A stretch of DNA of 64,000 bases from Haliea salexigens DSM 19537 (GCF_000423125.1 NZ_AUHJ01000003.1:237652-301651), one strand, 5' to 3'; positions 36,357-46,633 are shown, counted from the first letter of the stretch. Numbers and translations are program-made. Notes: generated from the sequence alone by a model not told the origin.

Positions 36357-36923
36357 TCAGGCGCGCGGCAACGTGACGCCGCGCTGGCCCTGGTACTTGC
36401 CTCCGCGATCGCGGTAGCTGGTTTCACACACCTCATCCGACTCGAAAAACAGCATCTGCGCGACGCCTTCATTCGCGTATATCTTCGCCGGCAGGGTAGT
36501 GGTGTTGGAGAATTCCAGCGTCACGTGCCCTTCCCATTCCGGCTCCAGAGGCGTCACGTTGACGATGATGCCACAGCGGGCATAGGTCGACTTGCCCAGG
36601 CAAATGGTCAGCACGTTGCGCGGTATGCGGAAATACTCCACCGTCACCGCCAGCGCGAAAGAGTTCGGCGGAATCACGCACACATCGCCACGCACGTCGA
36701 CAAAGCTGTTTTCATCGAAGGCTTTCGGGTCTACGGTTGCGGAATTGATGTTGGTGAACACCTTGAAATGATCCGAGCAGCGCACATCGTAACCGTAGCT
36801 CGATGTGCCGTAGGAAATAAGCCGGCGATCGCCGTCGCTGCGCACCTGACCCGGTTCAAAGGGCTCAATCATGCCCTGCTGCTCCGCCATACGGCGTATC
36901 CATTTATCTGCCTTGATGCTCAC
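36357..36923 (-). CDS. dcd: dCTP deaminase
   Basis: Converts dCTP to dUTP for thymidylate synthesis. The 188-residue protein matches the trimeric Dcd family: [53 protein letters not shown] and the catalytic Glu region [11 protein letters not shown], ending [12 protein letters not shown]. It follows apbC by 17 bases on the same strand and converges with the DUF3108 gene eight bases away. Confidence 0.97.
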   Translation of the reverse strand: MSIKADKWIRRMAEQQGMIEPFEPGQVRSDGDRRLISYGTSSYGYDVRCSDHFKVFTNINSATVDPKAFDENSFVDVRGDVCVIPPNSFALAVTVEYFRIPRNVLTICLGKSTYARCGIIVNVTPLEPEWEGHVTLEFSNTTTLPAKIYANEGVAQMLFFESDEVCETSYRDRGGKYQGQRGVTLPRA

Positions 36924-36940
36924 GCTGCAATACGCTCCGT

Positions 36941-37756
36941 TCAGTCGTCGCTGATTCGTATGGTGGGACCCCCGGCATCGCCGCCCGAGGCCGCGCCCGC
37001 GAGGGTCGCGTCAATGGCCCGGGCAGCTGCAAGATACAACTGCGCTTCCGGAGATTCCGGCGCCGCGACAACCGTCGGGGTGCCGCTGTCAGTCTGCTCG
37101 CGGATGGACAGGGCCAAGGGCAGGCTGGCCAGCAGCGGCACACCGTAATCCGCCGAGACCCGCTCACCACCGGCGCTGCCGAAAATATGCTCGGCATGGC
37201 CACACTGGCTGCACACGTGCACGGCCATGTTCTCAAGGATGCCGAGAATGGGAACATCCACCTTGCGAAACATCTCGATACCCTTGCGGGCATCCAGCAG
37301 GGCAATATCCTGGGGCGTGGTGACGATCACCGCACCGGCGACCGTGGCTTTCTGCGACAGGGTAAGCTGTATATCACCGGTACCGGGCGGCATGTCGATC
37401 ACCAGATAGTCCAGCTCGCCCCAGAGGGTCTGCTCCAGCATCTGCACCAGTGCACCGCCCGCCATGGGACCGCGCCAGACCATGGGTGTGCGCTCACTGG
37501 CGAGAAATCCCATGGACATGGTTTTCAGCCCGTGTGCCATCACCGGCAGCAGCCATTTCCCATCTTTCTGTTCCGGCTTGGTACCCTCGGCAATACCCAG
37601 CATGCGCTGCTGGCTGGGCCCGTAGATGTCGGCGTCCAGCAACCCCACGCGGCTCCCCAGCGCCCGCAGCGCCAGCGCCAGGTTCACCGCTGTGGTCGAT
37701 TTGCCGACGCCACCCTTGCCGGAGGCAACGGCGATGATGTGCTTGATTGTGTTCAT
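36941..37756 (-). CDS. apbC: Iron-sulfur cluster carrier protein ApbC/Mrp
   Basis: P-loop ATPase of the Mrp/NBP35 family that carries Fe-S clusters. The deviant Walker [11 protein letters not shown] lies at residues 12-21, and the switch region is DIYGPSQ. The Fe-S-binding CxxC is VCSQCGHAE near the C-terminus. From ATG 37756 it has 271 residues and no N-terminal DUF59 domain, unlike the 369-residue E. coli protein; short forms occur in other bacteria. A TTG start at 37843 would add 29 residues without DUF59 similarity. It diverges from metG, a conserved arrangement. Confidence 0.93.
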   Translation of the reverse strand: MNTIKHIIAVASGKGGVGKSTTAVNLALALRALGSRVGLLDADIYGPSQQRMLGIAEGTKPEQKDGKWLLPVMAHGLKTMSMGFLASERTPMVWRGPMAGGALVQMLEQTLWGELDYLVIDMPPGTGDIQLTLSQKATVAGAVIVTTPQDIALLDARKGIEMFRKVDVPILGILENMAVHVCSQCGHAEHIFGSAGGERVSADYGVPLLASLPLALSIREQTDSGTPTVVAAPESPEAQLYLAAARAIDATLAGAASGGDAGGPTIRISDD

Positions 37757-37911
37757 GACTGCCGGATCCGTGGAATACCAGTGCTGGGCCTGAGCGAGAC
37801 CCGCGAGGGACGCCAGTATAGGGAGTTGGGCGGGCCCCGACAATGACTGGCGCAGGCAAACCCGCTATAGTACGCCCCCCGTTTTTTGAACTGCATGGAA
37901 TAGTGAAGCAC

Positions 37912-39582
37912 ATGCCAGACAGCCGCGCGCGCAAGATCCTGGTGACCAGCGCCCTACCTTACGCCAACGGCCCACTGCATTTGGGCCACATGCTGGAGAT
38001 GGTGCAAACCGATATCTGGGTGCGCTTCCAGAAGTCGCGTGGCCACGATTGCCTCTACGTGTGCGCCGATGACGCACACGGTACCGCCATCATGCTCACT
38101 GCGGAAAAACTGGGCATCACCCCCGAGGAGCAGATCGCCCGTATCAAGGCAGAGCACGAGCAGGATGCGGCTGGGTTCTGTATCGGTTTCGACAACTACT
38201 ACAGCACCCATTCGGCGGAGAACCGCCACTGGAGCGAGGAAATCTACGGCCGCCTCAAGGCCAATGGCCACATCACGCGCCGCGATATCGTGCAGGCGTT
38301 TGACCCGGAGAAGGAACTGTTCCTCGCCGACCGCTTTATCAAGGGTACCTGCCCGCGCTGCAAAACCCCTGGGCAGTACGGTGACAACTGCGAAGCCTGC
38401 GGCGCTACGTACACCCCCGCGGACCTCATTGACCCGGTGTCAGCCATTTCCGGGGCGCGCCCTATCGACAAGGAATCAACCCACTTTTTCTTTGCCCTGC
38501 CCGCACTCGCGGACATGCTGGGCGACTGGATCGACTCCGGCACGCTGCAGCCACAAATTGCCAACAAGCTGCGCGAGTGGACCGCCGCGGGGCTGCAGGA
38601 GTGGGATATCAGCCGCGATGCGCCCTACTTCGGCTTTGAAATTCCCGGCGAGCCCGGCAAGTACTTTTATGTGTGGCTGGATGCGCCCATCGGCTATATC
38701 GCCAGTTTCCAGAACTACTGCGAGCGCACGGGCTGCGACTTCGGCCGCTACTGGCATGCCGATGCTGACGCCGAGTTGTTTCATTTCATCGGCAAGGACA
38801 TTATCAACTTCCACGGTCTGTTCTGGCCGGCGATGCTGCACTCGGCGGGCCTGCGCACGCCAACGGCAATCTATGCCCACGGTTTCCTCACCGTCAATGG
38901 CACCAAGATGTCCAAGAGCCGCGGCACCTTCATCAATGCCGGCACCTACCTGCAGCACCTGGATGCGGAATACCTGCGCTATTACTTCGCCGCCAAACTC
39001 GGTGCCGCGGTGGATGATATCGACCTCAACCTGACGGACTTCGTACAACGGGTGAATGCCGATGTCATCGGCAAGGTGGTCAATATCGCCAGCCGCTGCG
39101 CCGGCTTCCTGCGCAAGGGCTTCGACAACACCACCACAGCGCACTGCGCCGAACCGGAATTGCTGCAGGCCTTCATGGATCAGGGCGAAGCCATCGCCGA
39201 GGCCTACGAGCAGCGCGAATACAGCAAAGCCATCCGCGCCATCGTCGCCCTCGCGGACCGTGCGAATCAGTATATTGATGAGCGTAAGCCCTGGGTATTG
39301 GCCAAGGAGGCGGGCCGCGAAGCTGATGTTCACGCCGTGTGCAGCATGGGGATCAATCTGTTTCGTGTTCTTATGACCTACCTGAAGCCGGTGCTACCCG
39401 CGATGGCAGAGAAATCCGAACGGTTCCTCAATTGCTCGCTGGACTGGACCGCACTCACCGGGGGGCCGCTGCTCCAGCACGGCCTGTCACCGTTCGAGCC
39501 CCTGCTGACCCGCGTTGATCCGGCTCAGGTTGAGGCAATGCTGGCTGCCAGCGCCGACGAGGCGAAAGCCAGCCAGGCTTGA
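37912..39582 (+). CDS. metG: Methionyl-tRNA synthetase without C-terminal tRNA-binding domain
   Basis: Class I synthetase charging tRNA-Met. The 556-residue protein has HLGH at 23-26, a zinc knuckle region with CPRC (from C147) and CEAC, KMSKS at 332-336, and the anticodon-binding helical domain ([19 protein letters not shown]). It ends DEAKASQA with an in-frame stop where E. coli MetG (677 residues) continues into the dimerisation/tRNA-binding domain, which is absent here. No downstream coding remnant of that domain is visible before rsxA. The start ATG 37912 gives the usual N-terminus [18 protein letters not shown]. Confidence 0.96.
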   Translation: MPDSRARKILVTSALPYANGPLHLGHMLEMVQTDIWVRFQKSRGHDCLYVCADDAHGTAIMLTAEKLGITPEEQIARIKAEHEQDAAGFCIGFDNYYSTHSAENRHWSEEIYGRLKANGHITRRDIVQAFDPEKELFLADRFIKGTCPRCKTPGQYGDNCEACGATYTPADLIDPVSAISGARPIDKESTHFFFALPALADMLGDWIDSGTLQPQIANKLREWTAAGLQEWDISRDAPYFGFEIPGEPGKYFYVWLDAPIGYIASFQNYCERTGCDFGRYWHADADAELFHFIGKDIINFHGLFWPAMLHSAGLRTPTAIYAHGFLTVNGTKMSKSRGTFINAGTYLQHLDAEYLRYYFAAKLGAAVDDIDLNLTDFVQRVNADVIGKVVNIASRCAGFLRKGFDNTTTAHCAEPELLQAFMDQGEAIAEAYEQREYSKAIRAIVALADRANQYIDERKPWVLAKEAGREADVHAVCSMGINLFRVLMTYLKPVLPAMAEKSERFLNCSLDWTALTGGPLLQHGLSPFEPLLTRVDPAQVEAMLAASADEAKASQA

Positions 39583-39590
39583 ACCAACAC

Positions 39591-39656
39591 GGGTTTTAAA
39601 CCCCGGTGGCGATTGTTTCCACCGGGATAACTACTTACCATTAGGCGAATTGGTAA
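39591..39656. promoter_or_regulatory. Three successive inverted repeats between metG and rsxA
   Basis: Within 92 bases lie GGGTTT-T-AAACCC (39591-39603), the strong hairpin CCCGGTGG/CCACCGGG (39602-39609, 39619-39626) and TTACCA/TGGTAA (39635-39640, 39651-39656). The first two overlap and are mutually exclusive. No U run follows the strong hairpin. This may be a metG terminator, a processing site, or a leader control element for the rsx operon. Confidence 0.45.
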
Positions 39657-39674
39657 CCCCTTGATGACGTTATT

Positions 39675-40253
39675 GTGCTGGCCGACTATTCCATCCTTCT
39701 GATCGGAGCCATTCTGGTCAACAACTTCGTGCTCGTGCAGTTCCTTGGACTGTGCCCATTCATGGGCGTGTCCAACAAACTGGAAACCGCCATGGGCATG
39801 TCCATGGCCACCACCTTCGTACTCACACTCGCCTCGGCCTGCAGCCACCTGACCTACTACCTGCTGCTGGAGCCGCTGGGGCTCGAATACCTGCGTACCA
39901 TCTCATTTATCCTGGTGATCGCCGTTGTGGTGCAGTTCACCGAGATGGTGGTGCGCAAAAGCAGCCCACTGTTGCACCGGGTGCTGGGTGTCTACCTGCC
40001 CCTTATCACCACCAACTGTGCCGTACTGGGTGTCGCACTGCTCAATATCAACAAGGACCACAGCTTTCTCCAGGCCTTGTTTTACGGCTTTGGCGCCGCG
40101 CTGGGCTTCTCCCTGGTGCTGATTCTGTTCGCGGCCATGCGCGAGCGCCTGGCCGTTGCCGACGTGCCAGAGCCCTTTCGGGGCGCTGCCATCGGCATGG
40201 TCACGGCCGGCTTGATGTCACTGGCCTTCATGGGCTTCGCGGGACTGGTGTAG
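39675..40253 (+). CDS. rsxA: Electron transport complex subunit RsxA/RnfA
   Basis: Membrane subunit of the Rnf complex, which couples electron flow between ferredoxin and NADH to ion transport. In E. coli the Rsx version keeps SoxR reduced. The 192-residue protein has six transmembrane segments and family sequence [35 protein letters not shown] and [19 protein letters not shown]. The Cys in CPFMG and TNCA would bind the intramembrane iron-sulfur cluster shared with RsxE. The start is GTG 39675 without an obvious Shine-Dalgarno. First gene of a tight rsxABCDGE operon. Confidence 0.96.
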   Translation: MLADYSILLIGAILVNNFVLVQFLGLCPFMGVSNKLETAMGMSMATTFVLTLASACSHLTYYLLLEPLGLEYLRTISFILVIAVVVQFTEMVVRKSSPLLHRVLGVYLPLITTNCAVLGVALLNINKDHSFLQALFYGFGAALGFSLVLILFAAMRERLAVADVPEPFRGAAIGMVTAGLMSLAFMGFAGLV

Positions 40254-40257
40254 CGTT

Positions 40258-40872
40258 ATGCCGAGCTGGATCGCAGAATATCCATTGCTTGCGGCGCTGT
40301 TGGCGCTGGTCGGGCTCGGCGCACCGTTCGGTGCGCTGCTGGGCTTCGCTGCCGTGCGCTTTCGGACGGAAGGCAACCCGATTGCCGATGAAATCAACGC
40401 CATCCTGCCACAAACCCAGTGCGGACAGTGCGGCTTTCCCGGCTGCCGTCCCTACGCCGAGGCCATTGCCGGCGGCGAAGCCATCAACAAGTGCCCGCCC
40501 GGCGGCGAGTCCACCATCCAGGCCCTGGCGGACCTGCTGGACGTAGAAGCACCGCCGCTGGACGAGGAACACGGCGAGGAAAAGGTAAAGGCGGTGGCCT
40601 ACATCCGCGAGGATGAGTGCATCGGCTGTACGAAGTGCATCCAGGCCTGCCCTGTCGATGCGATTCTGGGCGCGGCGAAGCAGATGCACACCGTGATCGC
40701 CAGCGAGTGCACAGGTTGCGACCTCTGCGTGGAGCCCTGCCCTGTGGACTGCATCGACATGATCCCGCAGCCTGAAAGCCTGCAAACTTGGCACTGGCAA
40801 ATGCCCGCCCAACGCAGCAACAACCTGGAAATTATAGCCACCGATGCCACACCGGCCGAGCGTGCCGCATGA
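40258..40872 (+). CDS. rsxB: Electron transport complex subunit RsxB/RnfB
   Basis: Iron-sulfur subunit of the complex, 204 residues. One N-terminal transmembrane helix is followed by a four-Cys cluster domain (CGQCGFPGC and a distal Cys in NKCPPGG). Two 4Fe-4S ferredoxin motifs follow: [15 protein letters not shown] and [15 protein letters not shown]. It likely receives electrons from or passes them to the other subunits. The start lies four bases after rsxA; the stop overlaps rsxC (ATGA). Confidence 0.96.
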   Translation: MPSWIAEYPLLAALLALVGLGAPFGALLGFAAVRFRTEGNPIADEINAILPQTQCGQCGFPGCRPYAEAIAGGEAINKCPPGGESTIQALADLLDVEAPPLDEEHGEEKVKAVAYIREDECIGCTKCIQACPVDAILGAAKQMHTVIASECTGCDLCVEPCPVDCIDMIPQPESLQTWHWQMPAQRSNNLEIIATDATPAERAA

Positions 40873-42593
40873 GGCGGGTGCATGATTTCCACGGCGGCAT
40901 TCACCCCGCCGAGAACAAGCATCAGTCGCTGCAGCAGCCCATTCGCAACGCGGGTATACCGCCACAATTGATTCTGCCTCTGTCGCAGCACATTGGCGCG
41001 CCGGCGCGGCCGGTCGTCGCGGTTGGCGAGCAGGTACTGAAAGGGCAGTTGATTGCCGAGCCTGGTGGACATGTCAGCGTACCGCTACACGCGCCGACTT
41101 CAGGCATGGTCAGCGCCATTGAAGACCGGCCCATACCCCACCCCTCCGGCTTCCCTGCACCCTGCATCGTCATCGACTGCGATCAGGAAGACCGCTGGGC
41201 GCCACTGCAGGGTGTAGCTAACTACCGCGATTGCGAAGCCACCGAGCTGCTGGAGTTGATCCGCGCTGGGGGCATAGCGGGCATGGGTGGGGCGGGTTTC
41301 CCCACCGCCGTGAAGCTCGCCGGCAAGCCCGGGCGAGCCGTCAAGACCCTGATCATCAACGGCACGGAGTGTGAACCCTACATCACAGCCGACGACAGCC
41401 TGATGCGCGAACGGGCCACCGATATCGTCGAGGGCATTGCCATCCTGCAGCATATCCTGCAGCCGCAAGAGGTCCTGCTGGGGCTGGAAGACAATAAACC
41501 CGAAGCCATTGCTGCCCTGCGCGCGGCCACCGCTGGCAGTACCATTGAGGTGGTGACCTTCCCGACCAAATACCCGTCGGGCGGAGAGAAGCAGCTCATC
41601 GAGATTCTCACCGGGCAGCAGGTGCCCAGCGGCGGCTTGCCGGGAGACATCGGCATTGTCTGCCAGAACGTGGGCACCGCCGTGGCCGTGCGCGATGCCA
41701 TCTGCCATGGACGACCGCTGCTTTCGCGCATCACCACGGTGACCGGCGACGCGGTGGAGGCTCCGCAAAACTTCGAGGTGCTGTTGGGCACGCCCATGCA
41801 GTACCTGCTGGAGCTTGCCGGCCTGCACCCGGAGCGCTGCAAGCGCCTGGTAATGGGCGGGCCGATGATGGGTTTCACCGTCACCACCGTGCAGGCACCT
41901 ATCGTCAAGACCACCAACTGCATTCTGGCACCCACCGCCGCCGAGCTACCGCCACCACCGCCCGCGCAGCCCTGCATCCGCTGCGGCCTCTGCGCCGAGG
42001 CCTGCCCGGCAAGCCTGCTGCCCCAGCAACTGTTCTGGTTTGCCCAGGGCAAGGAATTCGAAAAGCTGGAGCAACACAAGCTGTTCGACTGCATTGAGTG
42101 CGGGGCCTGCTCGTGGGTCTGCCCCAGCCACATCCCACTGGTGCAGTATTACCGCGCCTCAAAGGCCGACATTCTGGAACAGCGACGCGAGCACGCCAAA
42201 TCGGAGCAGGCGCGACAGCGGTTCGAGGCACGCCAGGTCAGGCTGGCACAGGAAGAAGAAGAACGCGAAGCCAAACGTGCTGCGCGCAAAGCGGCCGCGG
42301 AGAAGCGCGCCGAACTGGCCGCTCAGGGTGACGCGGAGGACCCGATCCAGGCCGCCATCGAGCGCGCCAAGGCCAAGAAGGCCGCACAGCAGGACGGCCA
42401 ACCCGTCGCAGCCAGTGTTTCTCCCGAGGCTGCGCTGCGGCAGAAACTGGCGAAAGCCGAACAACGCCTGGCGCAGAGCGTTGCGTCTGGCGAGGACGCC
42501 AAAATCGTCAGCGCCCTGGAGGCCTCGGTGGAGCGCCTGAAAGGCAAACTGGCTGAGGCCGAATCAGCCGCAACAGAATCGGGAGCGACCTGA
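40869..42593 (+). CDS. rsxC: Electron transport complex subunit RsxC/RnfC
   Basis: Peripheral NADH/FMN subunit, 574 residues. An N-terminal barrel-like region is followed by the FMN/NADH-binding core with [13 protein letters not shown] and [12 protein letters not shown], then two 4Fe-4S motifs ([12 protein letters not shown] and [12 protein letters not shown]). A long Ala/Lys/Glu-rich C-terminal tail (about 435-574) contains repeated basic/acidic helices and is probably coiled. The tail is much shorter than the repeat-rich one of E. coli RsxC. Starts inside the rsxB stop and shares a base with rsxD (TGATG). Confidence 0.96.
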   Translation: MRRVHDFHGGIHPAENKHQSLQQPIRNAGIPPQLILPLSQHIGAPARPVVAVGEQVLKGQLIAEPGGHVSVPLHAPTSGMVSAIEDRPIPHPSGFPAPCIVIDCDQEDRWAPLQGVANYRDCEATELLELIRAGGIAGMGGAGFPTAVKLAGKPGRAVKTLIINGTECEPYITADDSLMRERATDIVEGIAILQHILQPQEVLLGLEDNKPEAIAALRAATAGSTIEVVTFPTKYPSGGEKQLIEILTGQQVPSGGLPGDIGIVCQNVGTAVAVRDAICHGRPLLSRITTVTGDAVEAPQNFEVLLGTPMQYLLELAGLHPERCKRLVMGGPMMGFTVTTVQAPIVKTTNCILAPTAAELPPPPPAQPCIRCGLCAEACPASLLPQQLFWFAQGKEFEKLEQHKLFDCIECGACSWVCPSHIPLVQYYRASKADILEQRREHAKSEQARQRFEARQVRLAQEEEEREAKRAARKAAAEKRAELAAQGDAEDPIQAAIERAKAKKAAQQDGQPVAASVSPEAALRQKLAKAEQRLAQSVASGEDAKIVSALEASVERLKGKLAEAESAATESGAT

Positions 42594-43621
42594 TGGCACT
42601 GATGCGCGTCAGTTCGCCGCATGCTCACGGCAGCTACAGCACAGGCATGGTGATGCGCCAGGTGCTGCTGGCCACCCTGCCCGGTGTGTTTATGCTCACC
42701 CTGTTCTTTGGTTTTGGCACCCTGATCAATGTAGCCTGGGCGTGCCTGGTCGGCATCGCCTTTGAATCCCTGGCGCTGTTCCTGCGCGGGCGCTCCCTGA
42801 CCTTCTACCTCAAAGACTGCAGCGCCCTGGTGACCTGCGTATTGCTGGGCATCGCCCTGCCACCCTATGCCCCCTGGTGGCTGATCGCCGTGGGTGTGGC
42901 GGCAGCCATTCTGATGGCCAAGCAACTCTACGGCGGGCTGGGCTATAACCCTTTCAACCCCGCCATGGTGGGCTACGTCGTGCTGCTGATTTCGTTTCCT
43001 GTGCAGATGACGGCGTGGGCGCCACCGCGTGGCCTCGCGGACGTACCCAATCTCTGGGAGGCCCTGCAAGCCTGCTTCCTGCCCGCCCAGTTCGATGGCG
43101 TCACCATGGCGACCCCGCTCGATATACTGCGCCAGAACCAGGGACTGCTCATGGAGGACCTGTGGGCCCAGACACCACAGTTCGGGCGCTGGGCGGGCAT
43201 TGGCTGGGAATGGGTCAACCTCGCCTTTCTGGCCGGTGGACTGTGGCTGTTGTACCGGCGCATATTCACCTGGCATGCCCCGGTAGCCATGCTTGCCAGC
43301 CTCACGCTGATGTCAGCGCTTTTCTACGCCGGTGGCAGCTCCAGCAGTGGCGGGTCACCCCTGTTCCACCTGCTCAGCGGCGCCACCATGTTCGGCGCCT
43401 TCTTCATCGTTACCGACCCGGTCTCCTCCGCCGTCTCGGTGCGGGGCAGGCTGGTTTTCGGTGCGCTTATCGGCGTGCTGGTGTATCTGATTCGCGTCTG
43501 GGGCAATTACCCCGATGCCGTGGCTTTTGCGGTACTCATCGCCAACTTTGCCGCACCCTTCATCGACCACTACACCCAGCCACGCGTCTATGGCCACGGC
43601 AAGTCTGGAGGCACCGGCTGA
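42593..43621 (+). CDS. rsxD: Electron transport complex subunit RsxD/RnfD
   Basis: Polytopic membrane subunit with covalent FMN, 342 residues, about eight to nine transmembrane segments. The flavinylation Thr is T265 in LLSGATMFGAFF. Other family stretches are LGYNPFNPAMVGYVVLL and FIVTDPVSSAVS. The 14-residue N-terminal polar segment (SSPHAHGSYSTGMVM) is normal for RnfD. Start overlaps the rsxC stop by one base and the stop overlaps rsxG by one base. Confidence 0.96.
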   Translation: MALMRVSSPHAHGSYSTGMVMRQVLLATLPGVFMLTLFFGFGTLINVAWACLVGIAFESLALFLRGRSLTFYLKDCSALVTCVLLGIALPPYAPWWLIAVGVAAAILMAKQLYGGLGYNPFNPAMVGYVVLLISFPVQMTAWAPPRGLADVPNLWEALQACFLPAQFDGVTMATPLDILRQNQGLLMEDLWAQTPQFGRWAGIGWEWVNLAFLAGGLWLLYRRIFTWHAPVAMLASLTLMSALFYAGGSSSSGGSPLFHLLSGATMFGAFFIVTDPVSSAVSVRGRLVFGALIGVLVYLIRVWGNYPDAVAFAVLIANFAAPFIDHYTQPRVYGHGKSGGTG

Positions 43622-44274
43622 TGCAACTCCTGGGGCAATCGATTACCCGCAACAGCGCACTGCTGGCGCTCTTCGCTCTGTGCACAGCATTGCTGATTGG
43701 CGGCACCTGGCTCGCCACGCGGGACACCATTGCCCTGGAGCAGCGCCACGCGGAAGAACAGGCGCTGCTTGAAATCGTGCCCCGCGAGCGCCACGACAAC
43801 AGCATGCTGGACGACACCCGCACACTGCAGCCGGGGGGCAACGACCTTGGGCTGCGCGAAGCCCGCCCCTTGTACATTGCACGCCAGAGCGGCGATGCTG
43901 TCGCCGTGATAGTACCGGTGGTGGCGCGAGACGGGTACAGCGGCGACATCGAGTTGATCGTCGGCGTCAATGCGGACGGCACCGTTGCCGGCGTACGCGC
44001 CGTAAAACACCGGGAAACCCCCGGCCTGGGCGACAAAGTCGACCTGCGCAAATCGCAGTGGATTCTCGATTTCAACGGCAAATCCCTGACCAACCCGCCA
44101 CCCGCCCAGTGGGGCGTGCGCAAGGATGGCGGCGCGTTTGACCAGTTCACCGGCGCCACGATCACCCCGCGTGCCGTCGTCGCGGCGGTACAAAAGGCCC
44201 TGCAGTTCGTTCAGCGCGAGCACGCCAGCCTGTTTGGCAAACCCGACGCAACGCAGAAGGAGCCCACCGCATGA
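43621..44274 (+). CDS. rsxG: Electron transport complex subunit RsxG/RnfG
   Basis: Periplasm-facing subunit with covalent FMN, 217 residues. One N-terminal transmembrane helix (about 13-32) anchors an FMN-binding domain. The flavinylated Thr is T180 in [12 protein letters not shown], within the S/T-G-A-T consensus. The sequence [11 protein letters not shown] is the second family landmark. The start overlaps the rsxD stop; the stop overlaps rsxE by four bases. Confidence 0.96.
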   Translation: MQLLGQSITRNSALLALFALCTALLIGGTWLATRDTIALEQRHAEEQALLEIVPRERHDNSMLDDTRTLQPGGNDLGLREARPLYIARQSGDAVAVIVPVVARDGYSGDIELIVGVNADGTVAGVRAVKHRETPGLGDKVDLRKSQWILDFNGKSLTNPPPAQWGVRKDGGAFDQFTGATITPRAVVAAVQKALQFVQREHASLFGKPDATQKEPTA

Positions 44275-44984
44275 GTACTCCCGCCTACAGCGAACTGACT
44301 CTGAACGGTTTGTGGAAAAACAACCCGGCGATTGTGCAGCTGCTCGGCCTCTGCCCCTTGCTCGCGGTCACCGGCAATGTGGTCAATGCACTGGGCCTGG
44401 CCGCCGCCACCACACTGGTCCTGGCCTGTTCCAACACAGCGGTCTCCGTCATCCGCAACGTGGTATCGGATGCCGTGCGCCTGCCGGTGTTCGTTATGAT
44501 CATCGCCTCTGCGGTCACCTGCACCGAGTTGCTGATGCAGGCCTTCGCCTTCGACCTCTACCAGATTCTGGGGATTTTCCTGCCGCTTATCACCACCAAC
44601 TGCGTCATTCTGGGCCGCGCCGACGCCTTTGCCAGCAAGCATGCGGTTGCGCCGGCGCTCTATGATGGCCTGATCATGGGGCTGGGCTTTGGCGTGGTGC
44701 TGGTGATGCTGGGCGCCGTGCGCGAAATGCTGGGAACGGGGGCCCTGTTTGCCGATATGCAGCTGCTGTTTGGCGCCTCGGCGGCGAGCTGGAAACTGGT
44801 ATTGATCGATGACTACCAGCCTTTTCTGCTGGCCATTCTGCCTCCCGGTGCGTTTATTTTCACCGGGCTGATGATCGCCGGCAAAAATCTCATCGACAGC
44901 CACATAAAACGCCGCCAGGACGCGCTGAAAGCCAGGCCGGTGAAAGGCGCCAAGCGGGTGCGCGTAACCGGCACCATCAGCTGA
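44271..44984 (+). CDS. rsxE: Electron transport complex subunit RsxE/RnfE
   Basis: Membrane subunit paralogous to RsxA, 237 residues, six transmembrane segments. Family sequences include [23 protein letters not shown] and [16 protein letters not shown]; the Cys residues in CPLLA and TNCV pair with those of RsxA at the buried cluster. It is the last gene of the operon. In many relatives nth follows, but here the next gene is a convergent unknown only three bases away. Confidence 0.96.
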   Translation: MSTPAYSELTLNGLWKNNPAIVQLLGLCPLLAVTGNVVNALGLAAATTLVLACSNTAVSVIRNVVSDAVRLPVFVMIIASAVTCTELLMQAFAFDLYQILGIFLPLITTNCVILGRADAFASKHAVAPALYDGLIMGLGFGVVLVMLGAVREMLGTGALFADMQLLFGASAASWKLVLIDDYQPFLLAILPPGAFIFTGLMIAGKNLIDSHIKRRQDALKARPVKGAKRVRVTGTIS

Positions 44985-44987
44985 CGC

Positions 44988-45398
44988 TCAGCCCGGGGCT
45001 GCCTCGCTCAGCGCCAGGGTGTCCAATAGTGCGTCGACGGCGGCATCGTCCATGCCACGGTTGTCGCTGTCGCAGCTGTAGCTGACAAACAGCAACAGGC
45101 CGTGCGCGGCAAGATACCATTCGCGGACCGCCGCATCTTCCTCGATGAAACGGGTCGACCAGCCTGCAAAGTCACCACAAGTGACCGCCTGCCAACCTGA
45201 TGCCGCGGGCGACTCCGCCGCAGCAATCTGCCGGAGCTCTGCCTGTCCGAGGTCACCGTCTGTCTTGTGCAGCGTGGTCATCTCGAGGCAGCCCACATCG
45301 TCTTCGTCGGCGATGAGTACGGTGCCGTCCTCCTCGACATCGGCCCACCATTCAGGCGCCAGCGCCATCGTCCACCACTCGGTTTCCACTATGTTCAT
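44988..45398 (-). CDS. Hypothetical acidic protein downstream of rimI
   Basis: Unrecognised protein of 136 residues, acidic and soluble-looking, with no signal peptide or membrane segment. Trp-rich N-terminus (ETEWWTMALAPEWWADVEEDG) followed by alternating strand-like stretches (TVLIADED, HGLLLFVSYSCDSD) and a C-terminal helix (DDAAVDALLDTLAL). It follows rimI by seven bases on the same strand and is probably co-transcribed with the holD-like and rimI genes. Convergent with rsxE. No domain can be named; a small alpha/beta protein is likely. Confidence 0.75.
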   Translation of the reverse strand: MNIVETEWWTMALAPEWWADVEEDGTVLIADEDDVGCLEMTTLHKTDGDLGQAELRQIAAAESPAASGWQAVTCGDFAGWSTRFIEEDAAVREWYLAAHGLLLFVSYSCDSDNRGMDDAAVDALLDTLALSEAAPG

Positions 45399-45405
45399 TG
45401 TTCTC

Positions 45406-45861
45406 TCACAGATCCAGTGACATCAGTACCGCATCTTCACGCCCAGGCGGCAGCGGATAATAGTTGCGCCGCAAACCGTCCACGTGAAACCCCATCTGCT
45501 CGTACAGGCGGCGGGCGGGCAGATTGGACTTGCGCACCTCAAGCACACAGCGCCGCGCTCCGGTTGCGAGCATGGCATCAACGGCCGACTGCAACAGACA
45601 CTCCCCGAACCCCTGGCGTCGCGCGGAGCTGGCAACCACGATATTGTAGATACTGCCGTCATCAAACTCGCGCGCGTACACCACAAACCCCTGCAGGGCG
45701 CCATTCACTTCCAGCAACAGCGCGCGCTCCGAGGCATCTTCGGCCACCGCGCAGCAACGAACGAACTGTGATTCCCGCCATGGCCAAGCCGATGCCTGCG
45801 CATCCAGTGAAGCCATCCTGGGGATATCTTCAGGCAACGCGGGCCTGATAACCGAAGACAC
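45406..45861 (-). CDS. rimI: Ribosomal protein S18-alanine N-acetyltransferase RimI
   Basis: GNAT enzyme of 151 residues that acetylates the N-terminal Ala of ribosomal protein S18. It has IRPALPEDIPRMASLD at the start, the acetyl-CoA loop SSARRQGFGECLLQ, the family segment LEVRKSNLPARRLYEQMGF, and the terminal RRNYYPLPPGREDAVLMSLDL, which is typical of RimI. It starts two bases after the HolD-like gene; holD-rimI adjacency is known from E. coli. Confidence 0.94.
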   Translation of the reverse strand: MSSVIRPALPEDIPRMASLDAQASAWPWRESQFVRCCAVAEDASERALLLEVNGALQGFVVYAREFDDGSIYNIVVASSARRQGFGECLLQSAVDAMLATGARRCVLEVRKSNLPARRLYEQMGFHVDGLRRNYYPLPPGREDAVLMSLDL

Positions 45862-45863
45862 GG

Positions 45864-46583
45864 TTAGAGTTCCAACGCCGCCAGCGCCAGCCAGGCATCG
45901 CGCTTCAATGCGGGCTCAGCAATCATCTCGGCACTATCAGGCAAACGCACGGCAGGCACCGTGTCGAGCTCTGGCTGCAGCAGGTACTGGCCAGCATGCG
46001 CACCCAACAGCACGAGGCAATGGCAGCCTTTATCGCGCAACTGCCGCAGCACAAAACCGGTGAGCGCTGCGGCCGCGGCCTCCTCGCCCAGATCGAGCTG
46101 CCGGTTCGTATGCAGGGGCCAATCGAACCGCGTAGCCAGCGGCGCAGCCTCCCGCTCACCGCCGCGACGCATGGTGTGGGCAAACGCCATGGCGCGAATC
46201 AACTGCAGCTGCTCTGCCGGCAATTCCGGGCCTTTCACAGGCTGCAACCAAAGGCAGCCTCCGGCGACGATTGCGACCACGCTGAACGTGACCGCGGTTG
46301 CAGCAACAGGGCTGGGCGTGGGTGCCGGGACGGCTGTTGGCGCGCGCTTGGCTGGCGCCGACGGTGCGAGGGAGGGTGAGACCGCCGCCCGATCGGTTGT
46401 CGATACCGCATCGGTAGCGACCGGCGCGTCCGCCAGGGCCGGTGCGGCAGCTTCAGACCGCCATACAACCGGAACACGCGGCGCACTCGGCGCCGCACCG
46501 GGCAAGACCCTGCGGGCCACCAGCAGCTGCAACCCCAGGGGCTCCAGGCACGCCAGCTTGTGCAAATCTCGTGGGGTTGCCAT
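45864..46583 (-). CDS. Candidate divergent DNA polymerase III psi subunit (HolD-like)
   Basis: Protein of 239 residues. An N-terminal peptide (about 7-30, CLEPLGLQLLVARRVLPG) resembles the start of HolD, whose N-terminus binds the clamp loader. A Pro/Ala-rich linker (about 30-100) is followed by a C-terminal domain (about 100-239) with a hydrophobic strand, CLVLLGAHAGQYLL, and a final helix (LKRDAWLALAALEL) recalling HolD. The gene sits two bases upstream of rimI, the holD position in E. coli. Sequence similarity is weak to the eye; the assignment rests mainly on context. One hydrophobic stretch (VTFSVVAIVAGGCLWL) could alternatively be a membrane anchor. Confidence 0.55.
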   Translation of the reverse strand: MATPRDLHKLACLEPLGLQLLVARRVLPGAAPSAPRVPVVWRSEAAAPALADAPVATDAVSTTDRAAVSPSLAPSAPAKRAPTAVPAPTPSPVAATAVTFSVVAIVAGGCLWLQPVKGPELPAEQLQLIRAMAFAHTMRRGGEREAAPLATRFDWPLHTNRQLDLGEEAAAAALTGFVLRQLRDKGCHCLVLLGAHAGQYLLQPELDTVPAVRLPDSAEMIAEPALKRDAWLALAALEL

Positions 46584-46633
46584 GGTCGCTTCACGTTTCG
46601 ACGAGCCGGCAGTCTAGCAGTTTTCGCAGGGCG

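Noticed and set aside
36941..37756. Truncated apbC missing its N-terminal domain
   Set aside because: The P-loop starts at the usual distance from a normal ATG, and short Mrp proteins without DUF59 are known, so this is a variant rather than a broken gene.
38476..39333. Minus-strand frame opposite metG
   Set aside because: The plus strand encodes methionyl-tRNA synthetase with all motifs.
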